Part shown: positions 55,908 through 64,000 of the stretch, in pieces
How positions within the stretch are numbered: the first letter of the stretch is position 1
Layout: every line of letters starts with the position of its first letter
From: SLRI01 sp964402505
Lineage (GTDB): Bacteria > Pseudomonadota > Alphaproteobacteria > Geminicoccales > Geminicoccaceae
NCBI GenBank assembly: GCA_964402505.1
Contig: CAYOCP010000009.1
Span: 62,001-126,000, forward strand
Direction: 5' to 3'
DNA: 64,000 nt
Notes under the pieces: model-generated
The model's database searches: none
What the model saw: the letters and a program-made list of their open reading frames with translations, nothing else
What the model was told of the DNA's origin: nothing
Position numbers and translations under genes: made by a program

Positions 55908-57278
55908 TCATGCCGAGGTCGCGTCCGGCGTCGCCCCCGCCGGCGCCTCGTCGGCATCGGCGTCCGGATCCTTCATGAGCTCCTCGACGGTGACAGGGAC
56001 CTCGGTCACCTGTGCCAGCTCGAGCAGGAAATCCACGACCTTGTCCTCGAAGATGGGCGCGCGCAGCTGCTCGAGCGCCGCCGGCGTGTCGCGGAAATAC
56101 TCGAAAACCTGCTTCTCCTGGCCCGGATAGCGCCGCGCCTGCTCGATCACGGCCTGCTGCAGCTCGGCACCCTCGACCTTGACCTCATTCTTAATGCCGA
56201 TGTCGGAAAGCACGAGGCCGAGCCGGACACGCCGCTCGGCAATGCCCCGGTACTCCGCCCGCAGCTCCTCCTCGGTCTGGCCCATGCTCTCGAACGTGCT
56301 CTCCGTCCGCTTCATCTCCTCCTCGAGCTGCCGCCAGATGGCCTGGAACTCCAGCTCGACCATGCCTTCCGGCACGACGAAACGACAGCGCTCGGCCAGA
56401 TCGTCGAGGAGCGCACGCTTCACCTTGCTCCGGCCGATGCCCTTGTAGTCCTCGGCGAGCCGCGCCCCGACCCTGGCCTTCAGGTCGTCGAGGCTCTCCA
56501 TGCCGAGATCCTTCGCGAAATCGTCATCGACCACGACCGGTGCGGCTGCCTTGACCTCGCGAATGGTCACCTCGAACTGCGCGGTCTTGCCCCGCAGATC
56601 CTCGCGGCCGTAATCCTCAGGGAACGTCGCCTCGATCGTCGTCGTGGCGCCGGCCTCCTTGCCGATGAGACCCGTCTCGAAGCCCGGGATCATGCTGCTG
56701 CTGCCGATGACAAGCTCGAAGCCCTCGGCGCTGCCCCCCTCGAACGGCTCGCCGTCGATCGACCCGCGGAAATCCAGCGTGACCTGGTCACCATCGGCGA
56801 TCGGACGCGGCTCGCTCAAGGGCTCGAAGCGGCGCCTTGCCTGGGCAAGGTTCTCGATCGCCTTGGCGACGCGCTCCTCGTCGACCTCGACCACCTCCCG
56901 GGTCAGGCTGATCGCCTTCACGTCGACCTCGGGCACTTCCGGCAGCACCTCGAGGTCGAGCTTGAACTCCAGGTCGGCGCCGTCGTCGAAGCTGGTCACC
57001 TCGATCTTCGGACGCAAGGCGGGCTTCAGCTTGTGATCCTCGATCGCCCGTCTCGAGCCCTCGTCGACGGTCTGCTCCAGCACCTCGCCCATCACCGAGC
57101 GGCCATACTGCTTCTTGAGCAGCGTCAGCGGCGCCTTGCCCGGGCGAAAGCCGGGAATGCGCACGGTCTTCGCCAGCTTCTTCAGCCTCTCGTCGACCTT
57201 GCCCTGGATCTCGCTCGCCGCAACGACGACCTTGTACTCACGCTTGAGACCATCGGCCGCAACTTCGGTAACCTGCAT
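55908..57278 (-). CDS. tig: Trigger factor
   Basis: A 456-residue ribosome-bound chaperone. The ribosome-binding signature is GFRPGKAPLTLLKKQYG. The FKBP-type prolyl isomerase domain is at about 150-245 and the helical C-terminal arms follow, with an acidic Asp/Ala-rich tail. ATG 57278 starts the conserved sequence; longer readings run through the tRNA gene and are not coding. Confidence 0.96.
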   Translation of the reverse strand: MQVTEVAADGLKREYKVVVAASEIQGKVDERLKKLAKTVRIPGFRPGKAPLTLLKKQYGRSVMGEVLEQTVDEGSRRAIEDHKLKPALRPKIEVTSFDDGADLEFKLDLEVLPEVPEVDVKAISLTREVVEVDEERVAKAIENLAQARRRFEPLSEPRPIADGDQVTLDFRGSIDGEPFEGGSAEGFELVIGSSSMIPGFETGLIGKEAGATTTIEATFPEDYGREDLRGKTAQFEVTIREVKAAAPVVVDDDFAKDLGMESLDDLKARVGARLAEDYKGIGRSKVKRALLDDLAERCRFVVPEGMVELEFQAIWRQLEEEMKRTESTFESMGQTEEELRAEYRGIAERRVRLGLVLSDIGIKNEVKVEGAELQQAVIEQARRYPGQEKQVFEYFRDTPAALEQLRAPIFEDKVVDFLLELAQVTEVPVTVEELMKDPDADADEAPAGATPDATSA

Positions 57279-57393
57279 CGTCCTCGCTCTCGCTCGATCG
57301 TACCCGTCAACATCACCGGCGGACCCGCCGACCACTTCGGGCCGACCACTCCAAAACGGCGTCTTCCGCTCATTCGCTCGCCTGGGATCGCTT

Positions 57394-57478
57394 TGGTGCG
57401 GGCGGAGGGACTCGAACCCCCACGGCTCGCGCCACAGGAACCTAAATCCTGCGTGTCTACCAGTTCCACCACGCCCGC
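57394..57478 (-). tRNA. tRNA-Leu (anticodon UAG)
   Basis: An 85-nt class II cloverleaf on the minus strand. The acceptor GCGGGCG pairs with CGCCCGC, with encoded CCA. The anticodon loop ATTTAGG within CAGG/CCTG gives UAG. The variable arm is long and the T-loop is GTTCGAGTC. It lies 116 bp upstream of tig. Confidence 0.95.
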
Positions 57479-57607
57479 GCGGCCTCGGCGCAGCACGACC
57501 GAGGCGCCCGCATCGCCGCCGAGTGGCACGGGCATATAGCACAAGCCCGTCCGGCGCCAACAGTGTTGCCACTGGAGTGCCGCCGCCCTTTCGGCTAAGC
57601 GGGCGGC

Positions 57608-59152
57608 ATGCACGAGCGCGTCCTGATCCTCGATTTCGGCTCCCAGTTCACCCAGCTCATCGCCCGACGGCTGCGCGAGCTGCGGATCTACTGCGAGATC
57701 CATCCCTGCACCCTCACCTCCGAGGAGGTTCGCGCCCTCGCGCCGATGGCCGTCATCCTCTCGGGCGGGCCGGCATCGACCACGGAGACCACGAGCCCCC
57801 GCGCACCGGCCGCGGTCTTCGAGCTGGGCGTTCCGGTCCTCGGCATCTGCTATGGCGAGCAGATCATGTGCGCCCAGCTCGGCGGCAGCGTCGAGCTCGG
57901 CACGACCCGCGAGTTCGGCCGGGCGGAGCTGACGCTCGACAGGCCATCGCCCCTCTTCGCCGGGGTGATGGACGTTGGCGGGCGGACATCGGTCTGGATG
58001 AGCCATGGCGACAAGGTCGTTGCCCTGCCGCCGGGCTTCCAGCCCCTTGCCAGCAGCCAGGGCTCGCCTTTCGCCGCCATCGCCGACGAGCGGCGGCGCT
58101 TCTACGGTGTCCAGTTTCATCCGGAAGTGGTCCACACGTCCATCGGCCAGGCCCTGCTCGCCAATTTCTGCCGCTCGATCGCAGGTCTCGGAGGCGACTG
58201 GTCGATGGCGGCCTACCGGCACGAGGCCATCCACCGGATTCGCGCGCAAGTAGGGCGGGGCCGCGTCGTCTGCGGGCTCTCCGGCGGCGTCGATTCGGCG
58301 GTCACGGCGCTTCTCGTGCACGAGGCGGTGGGCGATCAGCTCACCTGCGTCCTCGTCGACACGGGGCTCCTGCGCAAGAACGAGGCGATTGAGGTCGTCG
58401 AGCTCTTCCGCGGCCATTTCAACATCCCGCTCGTCCACGTCGATGCCGGCCGCACGTTCCTCGCGGCACTCGCAGGCGTCGCCGACCCTGAGACGAAGCG
58501 AAAGACGATCGGCCGGACCTTCATCGACGTCTTCGAGGCCGAGGCGGCCAAGCTCGGCGGTGCGGACTTTCTGGCCCAGGGCACGCTCTATCCGGACGTG
58601 ATCGAGAGCGTGTCCTTCAAGGGTCCGAGCGTGACGATCAAGTCGCATCACAATGTCGGCGGCCTGCCCGAGCGGATGCGCATGAAGCTGGTCGAGCCCC
58701 TGCGCGAGCTCTTCAAGGACGAGGTCCGCGATCTCGGTCGCGAGCTCGGCCTCTCCGCCGCTTTCGTCGGCCGCCATCCGTTCCCCGGCCCGGGGCTCGC
58801 CGTGCGCATCCTGGGCGAGGTCTCCGGCGACCGCGTGCGGGTGCTGCAGGAGGCGGATGCGATCTTTCTCGACGAGATCCGGCGTGGCGGGCTCTACGAC
58901 GCCATCTGGCAGGCCTTCGCGGTGCTGCTCCCGGTCCGCACCGTCGGTGTGATGGGCGACGGGCGCACCTATGAGTGGGTCGCAGCCCTCCGCGCGGTCA
59001 CCTCGACCGACGGCATGACCGCCGACGTCTACCCGTTCGAGGCCGGCTTCCTCGGTCGCGTCGCAACCCGGATCGTGAACGAGGTGAAGGGAATCAACCG
59101 GGTCACCTACGACATCACCAGCAAGCCGCCCGGCACCATCGAGTGGGAATGA
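57608..59152 (+). CDS. guaA: GMP synthase (glutamine-hydrolysing)
   Basis: A 514-residue enzyme converting XMP to GMP with glutamine and ATP. The N-terminal class I amidotransferase has the nucleophilic Cys in VLGICYGEQ and His/Glu in VQFHPEVVH. The ATP-pyrophosphatase has the P-loop GLSGGVDSAV, and the C-terminal dimerisation domain ends GTIEWE. It faces the leftward tRNA gene across a ~130-bp gap. Confidence 0.97.
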   Translation: MHERVLILDFGSQFTQLIARRLRELRIYCEIHPCTLTSEEVRALAPMAVILSGGPASTTETTSPRAPAAVFELGVPVLGICYGEQIMCAQLGGSVELGTTREFGRAELTLDRPSPLFAGVMDVGGRTSVWMSHGDKVVALPPGFQPLASSQGSPFAAIADERRRFYGVQFHPEVVHTSIGQALLANFCRSIAGLGGDWSMAAYRHEAIHRIRAQVGRGRVVCGLSGGVDSAVTALLVHEAVGDQLTCVLVDTGLLRKNEAIEVVELFRGHFNIPLVHVDAGRTFLAALAGVADPETKRKTIGRTFIDVFEAEAAKLGGADFLAQGTLYPDVIESVSFKGPSVTIKSHHNVGGLPERMRMKLVEPLRELFKDEVRDLGRELGLSAAFVGRHPFPGPGLAVRILGEVSGDRVRVLQEADAIFLDEIRRGGLYDAIWQAFAVLLPVRTVGVMGDGRTYEWVAALRAVTSTDGMTADVYPFEAGFLGRVATRIVNEVKGINRVTYDITSKPPGTIEWE

Positions 59153-59192
59153 GGAGCAGCGGCCGGCCCGGGCGGGCTCCAGGGCGGACCGA

Positions 59193-59753
59193 TCAGCCTC
59201 GCTCCATGATGCCGGCGACGAAGTCGTACTCGGCCTCCAGGACGTGCTCGGCACCGTCGTGGCGCAGATGCGAGGCGTAGAGGGCGAAACGGTCGACCGG
59301 AAAGGGCGGCAGACGAACGAGGGAGTGGCTCCGCAGGTAGGCGGCGAGGCGCGCCGGCGGCGGCGGTTGGCGAAAACGGGCCAGCGTCACGTGAGGCTGG
59401 AACTTGCGGCGCTCCGGCGCGATGCCGGCCTCGCGAACGCAATGCTCGACCCGGCGCCGCAGGCGCTCCAGCTCCGCATTGGGCACGACGCCGACCCATA
59501 GCTGCCTGAGGGCGCCGCGTGGCGGGAACTGGCCGAGCCCCGCAAGCTCGAGCTCGAACGGCGGCAGCGCGATTCCGGCCAGCAATTGCCCGAGCTCGTA
59601 GAAGGTGCTGTGGTCGACCTCGCCGACGAAGCGGATGGTGAGATGGAAATCGTCGAGGGCCGTCCAGCGCGCGTCCGGCAAGCCGACGCACAAACGGTCG
59701 AGCGCTTCCGCGATCTCCTCCGGCATGGCAAGCGCCACGAACAGTCTGGGCAT
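59193..59753 (-). CDS. thpR: RNA 2',3'-cyclic phosphodiesterase (2'-5' RNA ligase family)
   Basis: A 186-residue 2H phosphoesterase that opens 2',3'-cyclic phosphates on RNA. Both catalytic HxTx motifs are present, HLTI at 37 and HVTL at 121, in a duplicated fold that opens PRLFVALAMPEEI. It converges on guaA with a 40-bp gap. Confidence 0.92.
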   Translation of the reverse strand: MPRLFVALAMPEEIAEALDRLCVGLPDARWTALDDFHLTIRFVGEVDHSTFYELGQLLAGIALPPFELELAGLGQFPPRGALRQLWVGVVPNAELERLRRRVEHCVREAGIAPERRKFQPHVTLARFRQPPPPARLAAYLRSHSLVRLPPFPVDRFALYASHLRHDGAEHVLEAEYDFVAGIMERG

Positions 59754-59950
59754 CGCCCTTCTCCACCTGCAGTTCTACCGGCGCCCGCGCGCCGGGCCCA
59801 TCGCCTCTCGCCCAGGGGATCGAGGCCGACGGGGCGGGGCTTGCAAAGCGCGAGCCTGCTGCGTAGTTTTCGCGCTCCCCGGGACCCGGCGCCTCGTTCG
59901 AGCAGCCTGCTCGCGGCCGACCGACCACGCAACCGAATGGATGGGCGATC

Positions 59951-60640
59951 TTGGAGTCTGACGGCTTTATCCGGGAGGTGGACGAGGAGCTCCAGCGCGA
60001 GCGCGCCGCCCGGCTCTGGCAGCGCTACGGCACGATCATCATCGCTGGTGCCGTGATAGTGATCGCGGCAACGGCGGGCAAGGTCGGGTGGGACGCCTGG
60101 CAGCGTCACCGGATGGCGGAGGAGGCGGCCGCCTTCGCGGCGGCGGAAGCCACCTTCAGGGACGATTTGCCGGAAGCAGCCGATCGGTTCGCGGCGCTGG
60201 CCGATGATCTGGATGGCGACGTCGCCGCGATCGCGCGGCTGCGCGAGGCGCAGGCCTGGCTGGCGAACGACCGGGACGATGCGGCTCTCGCCAGCCTCGA
60301 GGCGGTGGCCTCGACGACCGGCATCGACCCGATCCTGCGCGATGTCGCGGCGGTGGCCGCGGCGGAGCATCGCTTCGACGCCACCAGCCTCGCCGAGCTG
60401 CGCGACTCGCTCGAGCCGCAGCACGCCGAGGAGGCCGCCTTCCGCTTTTCCGCCCGCGAGCTTCTGGCCCTGGCGGCGCTCGAGGCGGGCGAGCGGGACG
60501 AGGCGCTCGACGCGCTGCGCAAGCTCGCCAATGACGGGACGGCACCCGGGCCGATCCGGCAGCGGGCGGGCGAGCTGCTCGCTGCCCTGGGCGCGCCGCT
60601 CGAGGAGCCCACAGCGCCGGCGACCGACGAGGCTTCATGA
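59951..60640 (+). CDS. YfgM-like membrane-anchored TPR protein
   Basis: A 229-residue protein with the family opening FIREVDEELQRERAARLWQRYG, one membrane helix (~28-45) and helical tetratricopeptide-like repeats in the periplasm. E. coli YfgM binds the SecYEG translocon and chaperones; yfgM-bamB-der is a conserved order, seen here too. The start is a TTG at 59951, since no in-frame ATG or GTG gives the conserved N-terminus. It overlaps bamB by 4 bp (ATGA). Confidence 0.85.
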   Translation: MESDGFIREVDEELQRERAARLWQRYGTIIIAGAVIVIAATAGKVGWDAWQRHRMAEEAAAFAAAEATFRDDLPEAADRFAALADDLDGDVAAIARLREAQAWLANDRDDAALASLEAVASTTGIDPILRDVAAVAAAEHRFDATSLAELRDSLEPQHAEEAAFRFSARELLALAALEAGERDEALDALRKLANDGTAPGPIRQRAGELLAALGAPLEEPTAPATDEAS

Positions 60641-61974
60641 CAAAAGCGCGTTTCCTTACGGCCCGCCTGGGGCCGGCGCTGCTCGTCTCCATGCTGCTCG
60701 CCGGCTGCAGCGGCTGGCTCGGCGAGGTGGACGAGGCGCCGCTGCCCGGCAACCGCGTCTCGATCATGCTGCTCAATGACGGCATCGCCGCCGATCCGCG
60801 CGTCGCCAATCTGACGATCGTCCTGCCCCAGCCGGAGCGCAACGAGAGCTGGGTGACCGCGGGCGGCAATGCCATGCACGCGATGCACCACCTCTATCTC
60901 GGCGACGACGTGAAGCTCGCCTGGCGCGCCGGCATCGGCGCCGGGAGCGGCGGCGGCAGCCAGCTGCTGGCGGCGCCGGTCGTCGGCGACGGGCGCGTGT
61001 TCGCGGCCGACAGCCAGGGCCAGATCACGGCGCTGGCGAGCGACACCGGCAAGCGCCTCTGGCAGGAGACGCCGGAGGGCATGGATTCGAGCGATCGCCT
61101 GCGGTCGGGCGGCCTCGCCTACGGCAACGCGCGCCTCTACGTGACCACCGCCGGCGGCGCGGTCGTGGCCCTCTCGGCCGCGGACGGCAGCGAGCTCTGG
61201 CGGCAGCAGCTGCTCTCGCCGATCCGCACGGCGCCGACCCCCTATGGCGGCCTCTTGCTGGTGACGACCAGCGCCAACGAGCTCTTCGCGCTCGACGCGA
61301 CGACCGGCAGCCTGCTCTGGCAGCATGCCGGGTTCTTCGAGCAGGCCGCCATCCTGGGCGGTGCCGCACCCGCCGCCGACGGGGCCACCGCGGTCGCCGC
61401 CTACTCCTCGGGCGAGGTCTTCGCCCTCAACCTCGCCGACGGCCGGCCGATCTGGTCCGACACGGTCATGCGCCCGCGCCGCACGCTGGCCATCGGCGCC
61501 ATCAGCGACATCACCGGCAGCCCGGTGATCGACCAGGGCCGCGTGCTGGTCGCCGGCAATGGCGGCGAGATGGGCTCCTTCGACATCGCCACCGGTGCAC
61601 GCACCTGGAATCTCGACGTGACGTCGAGACAAACGCCCTGGGTGGCCGGCGACTACATCTATCTCCTGACCGACCGCAACGAGGTGGTCTGTCTCGTCCG
61701 GCAGCGCGGCCTCGTGCGCTGGGTCAGCCCGCTCGAGCGGCTGCGCGACCCGGACGACCCGGAATCGACGCGCATCTTCTGGGCGGGCCCGGTGCTCGCC
61801 GGCGACCGGCTCATCCTCGCGGGCTCGACCGGCGAAGCGGTCACGCTCTCGCCCTATACGGGCGAGATCCTCGGCCGGCTCCCGCTGTCCGGTGCGGTGT
61901 CGTTGCCACCGGCCGTCGCCGACGGCACACTCTACTTCCTGACCAACGAGGGAGAGCTCCTCGCCTATCGGTGA
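60637..61974 (+). CDS. bamB: Outer-membrane assembly lipoprotein BamB
   Basis: A 445-residue lipoprotein of the BAM complex. A signal peptide ends in lipobox LAGC (Cys24). The rest is an eight-bladed PQQ-type propeller with repeats such as GRVFAADSQGQITALASDTG and ELFALDATTGSLLWQH. BamB assists outer-membrane beta-barrel insertion. der begins 47 bp downstream. Confidence 0.93.
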   Translation: MTKARFLTARLGPALLVSMLLAGCSGWLGEVDEAPLPGNRVSIMLLNDGIAADPRVANLTIVLPQPERNESWVTAGGNAMHAMHHLYLGDDVKLAWRAGIGAGSGGGSQLLAAPVVGDGRVFAADSQGQITALASDTGKRLWQETPEGMDSSDRLRSGGLAYGNARLYVTTAGGAVVALSAADGSELWRQQLLSPIRTAPTPYGGLLLVTTSANELFALDATTGSLLWQHAGFFEQAAILGGAAPAADGATAVAAYSSGEVFALNLADGRPIWSDTVMRPRRTLAIGAISDITGSPVIDQGRVLVAGNGGEMGSFDIATGARTWNLDVTSRQTPWVAGDYIYLLTDRNEVVCLVRQRGLVRWVSPLERLRDPDDPESTRIFWAGPVLAGDRLILAGSTGEAVTLSPYTGEILGRLPLSGAVSLPPAVADGTLYFLTNEGELLAYR

Positions 61975-62020
61975 GCTCGCCCGATGATCCCTTCCCTGCG
62001 GGCGCCGAGGGCGGGCCGTC

Positions 62021-63418
62021 ATGCGCCAGACCATCGCCATCATCGGCCGGCCGAATGTCGGCAAGTCGACGCTGTTCAACCGCCTGACCGGCAGCCGGCG
62101 GGCGCTGGTGCACGATACGCCGGGGGTGACACGCGACCGGCTCGAGGCGCCGGCCCGGCTGCTCGATCTGGCGTTCACGGTCGTCGACACGGCCGGGCTC
62201 GAGCCCGGCATGCGCCAGCAGCTCTCGGATCGCCTGCTCGCCCAGACCCTGCGGGGCCTCGAGCGCGCCGAGCTCGGCCTCTTCGTGATCGACGCCCGGG
62301 CCGGCATCACGCCGCTCGACGAGGAGATCGCGGCACTGCTGCGCCGGCAGGAGAAGCCGGTGATCGTCGTCGCCAACAAGTGCGAGGCCAGAGCCGGCGA
62401 GGCGGAGGCGCAGGGCGGCTGGAGCCTCGGCCTGGGCGAGCCCGTGCCGGTCTCGGCCGAGCACGGGCTCGGCCTCGAGCGCCTCGCGGACGCCATACGC
62501 GCCCGCCTGCCGGAGGCCGCGATCCCCCCGGGCGAAGGGCCCGACGAAACCATGGGGGCTCGCGCGGAAGGGGAAGAGGCGGCCGATGACGGTCCGATCA
62601 GCCTCGCCATCATCGGCCGGCCCAATGTCGGCAAGTCGTCGCTCGTCAACCGCCTGCTCGAGGACGAGCGCCAGCTCACCGGGCCCGAGCCGGGGCTGAC
62701 CCGCGACGCCGTCGCCATCGACTGGCAGTGGCAGGGCCGCGCCATCCGGCTGCTCGACACGGCCGGGCTCAGACGCAAGGCGCGCATCAGCGACGCGCTC
62801 GAGCGGCTGACCGCCTCGGCGAGCCTCAAGGCGATCCGCGGCTGCCGGGTCGCCGTCCTGCTGGTCGACGCGACCGAGCCGCTCGAGCGGCAGGAGCTGG
62901 TGCTCGCCAACCGGGTGCTCGACGAGGGCCGGGCCCTGGTGGTCGCCGCCAACAAGTGGGACCTCGTGCCGTCGCCCGAGGATGCGGCGCGGGCGATCCG
63001 CCAGCGCCTGGCGCTGAAGCTGCCGCAGGTGCGGCAGGTGCGGCTGGTCACGCTTTCGGCGCTGCGCGGGAGGGGCGTGGCCAACCTGATGCGGACGGTG
63101 ATCGAGACGCACGATCGCTGGTCGACGCGGATCCCGACCGGCAGGCTGAACCGCTGGCTGGCCGAGGCGCTCGCCCGCCACCCGCCGCCGATGGCGCAGA
63201 ACCGCCGGATCCGGATCCGCTACGCCACCCAGGTGAGCACGCGGCCGCCGACCATCGCCCTCTTCGCCAACAAGCCCGAGAGCGAGCTGCCGGCCGCCTA
63301 CCGGCGCTATCTCGAGGCCGCCTTCGTCGAGGCCTTCGACCTCGCAGGCGTGACGGTCAGTATGGTGATCCGGCAGGGTGCCAACCCGTTCCACGACGCC
63401 GCCGGCAAGGCACGCTGA
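62021..63418 (+). CDS. der: Ribosome-associated GTPase Der (EngA)
   Basis: A 465-residue protein with two GTPase domains and a C-terminal KH-like domain. It functions in 50S ribosome assembly. Domain 1 has GRPNVGKSTLFNR, VDTAGLE and ANKCE (canonical NKxD altered to NKCE). Domain 2 has GRPNVGKSSLVNRLL, LDTAGLRRKAR and ANKWD. The linker between the domains is acidic. Its 3' neighbour is the second phased-repeat locus. Confidence 0.96.
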   Translation: MRQTIAIIGRPNVGKSTLFNRLTGSRRALVHDTPGVTRDRLEAPARLLDLAFTVVDTAGLEPGMRQQLSDRLLAQTLRGLERAELGLFVIDARAGITPLDEEIAALLRRQEKPVIVVANKCEARAGEAEAQGGWSLGLGEPVPVSAEHGLGLERLADAIRARLPEAAIPPGEGPDETMGARAEGEEAADDGPISLAIIGRPNVGKSSLVNRLLEDERQLTGPEPGLTRDAVAIDWQWQGRAIRLLDTAGLRRKARISDALERLTASASLKAIRGCRVAVLLVDATEPLERQELVLANRVLDEGRALVVAANKWDLVPSPEDAARAIRQRLALKLPQVRQVRLVTLSALRGRGVANLMRTVIETHDRWSTRIPTGRLNRWLAEALARHPPPMAQNRRIRIRYATQVSTRPPTIALFANKPESELPAAYRRYLEAAFVEAFDLAGVTVSMVIRQGANPFHDAAGKAR

Positions 63419-63496
63419 GCCGGTCCTTCCGTCGCCCGCCGCGCGGGACCCGGCGCATGCGACGCGACCCCTCCCTCGCCCTCCATCCGAGCCGGC

Positions 63497-63525
63497 ATTC
63501 TAGCCGCGCCCCGCCGGAAGTGCAA
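63497..63525 (-). promoter_or_regulatory. Weak sigma-70-like promoter pointing into the 3' end of der
   Basis: On the minus strand TTGCAC, a 17-bp spacer and TAGAAT lie beyond the repeat locus, at the position equivalent to the better promoter of locus 1. The -35 matches only TTG; the -10 matches five of six. Confidence 0.3.
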
Positions 63526-63560
63526 TGACTATCTTCCTGTCCTCGACCCGTGGCGGATGG

Positions 63561-63738
63561 CGGGTTCGAACGGCACAGGGGTGCCGGGGCAACCGGCGGG
63601 CCGGCCGAAGGCGGCGGAATCGCCGGCGGCGCAAGGCTGAAAAGGCTCCGGGTTCGTTTGCCGGAGCCCGGGTTCGTTCGTCGATCCGAGGGCAAAATCG
63701 ACGATTTTTCGGGTTCGCTCGTCGCAACCCCGGGTTCG
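63561..63738. repeat. CGGGTTCG boxes beside palindrome array, locus 2
   Basis: Five exact boxes start at 63561, 63649, 63669, 63710 and 63731. The last four are spaced 20, 41 and 21 bp, near multiples of two helical turns; the first is farther away. All have the same orientation. The final one reads CGGGTTCGATCG, like the two forward boxes of locus 1. Confidence 0.85.
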
Positions 63739-63751
63739 ATCGCTCGCCAAT

Positions 63752-63895
63752 GATGCACGAGATGCAACATTTGTCATAATGAGGTTGCATCTCCCGCAAC
63801 AACCCGAGCCTCGTGTTGCATGAGATGCAACATCCCGAGGCCGCATGTTGCATCTCGTGCAACATCCCGACCCCCGCTGTCGCATCCGATGCACC
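63752..63895. repeat. Phased array of five 17-bp palindromes, locus 2
   Basis: Units start at 63752, 63784, 63815, 63847 and 63879, spaced 32, 31, 32 and 32 bp. Examples are GTTGCATGAGATGCAAC and GTTGCATCTCGTGCAAC; the first and last units are degraded (left half GATGC; ends GTCGC and GCACC). The 14-15-bp gaps mostly begin A(T/A)CCCGA. The whole locus is in the opposite orientation to that at 18932-19163. Confidence 0.9.
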
Positions 63896-64000
63896 CGTCC
63901 AGCCCGGCGACCCGCCCCCCGCCGGGCGCCGCGGCGGCCTTTTTCGGCCATTTCGCCACCGCTGGAAGGAAAAAGGACCGGAGGGGTGCGGGGAGGCGCC
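63896..64000. other. Non-coding GC-rich tail of the window
   Basis: No gene, RNA or promoter can be supported here. The stretch includes a GC-rich inverted segment (CCGCCCCCCGCCGGGCGCC region) followed by GGCCTTTTTCGGCC, a short stem-loop that could be part of a terminator for a leftward or rightward gene outside the window. Confidence 0.4.

Noticed and set aside
60106..63084. 992-codon minus-strand frame
   Set aside because: Antisense to yfgM, bamB and der; Ser/Arg-rich low-complexity translation without any motif.
63529..63951. Cys-rich open frames across the second repeat locus
   Set aside because: They arise from the TGCAAC-rich palindromes; the 32-bp period breaks any protein repeat and several frames are open on both strands.

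Overview
The window is GC-rich (third codon positions strongly G/C) and reads as a free-living, flagellated, Gram-negative alphaproteobacterium. The best evidence is fliX, a flagellar regulator known only from Alphaproteobacteria, divergent from flgI behind a sigma-54-type promoter. An IalB-family protein, outer-membrane biogenesis genes (bamB, ydbH/ynbE/ydbL) and the tig-clpP-clpX-lon order fit this. The placement is an inference from gene content; no rRNA is present.

Layout: (1) 1-9,984 carries a long minus-strand run (FAD/GcvT oxidoreductase, xsc, an exported protein, ppk2, ydbH-ynbE-ydbL) divergent from ald, then a TDT-family anion transporter and a small membrane protein. xsc plus ald is a sulfonate (taurine-type) degradation signature, and the demethylase-like partner suggests N-methylated taurines. 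(2) 9,981-15,621 holds a DUF488 protein, two Gfo/Idh/MocA oxidoreductases, a GMC oxidoreductase and a membrane class III cyclase. (3) 15,622-17,084 is mobile-element debris: an intact REP-associated transposase, a 335-bp tandem duplication of its 3' end, a perfect 49-bp hairpin and an IS3 fragment. (4) 17,085-29,228 holds a CurA-like reductase, a possibly circularly permuted macro-domain protein, sppA, rlmN, ialB, a SPOUT methyltransferase, a quinone oxidoreductase, a lipoprotein subtilase autotransporter, and a methyltransferase/MBL/methyltransferase group. (5) 29,229-37,812 is one tightly overlapping surface-glycan operon of three glycosyltransferases, a phosphatase and a deacetylase, ending in an ABC ATPase and binding protein without permeases. 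(6) 37,907-40,789 is an orphan phage-tailspike-like module behind a near-consensus sigma-70 promoter. (7) 41,061-44,933 holds phhB, tRNA-Leu(UAA) and larA-larC-larB. (8) 45,017-50,411 is a flagellar block (fliX; flgI-flgJ-flgN-like-flgK-flgL). (9) 51,062-57,478 is the protein quality-control block lon, clpX, clpP, tig and tRNA-Leu(UAG). (10) 57,608-63,418 holds guaA, thpR, a YfgM-like gene, bamB and der.

The most unusual signal is not a gene. Two distant intergenic sites (18,932-19,163 and 63,561-63,895, in opposite orientation) share one composite architecture: five 17-bp palindromes of the form GTTGCAT-N3-ATGCAAC with starts 31-32 bp apart, beside a set of CGGGTTCG boxes mostly 20-21 or 41 bp apart. 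Both spacings are close to whole numbers of DNA helical turns. A sigma-70-like promoter points away from each site into the 3' end of the neighbouring gene. I do not recognise this element as a described family.
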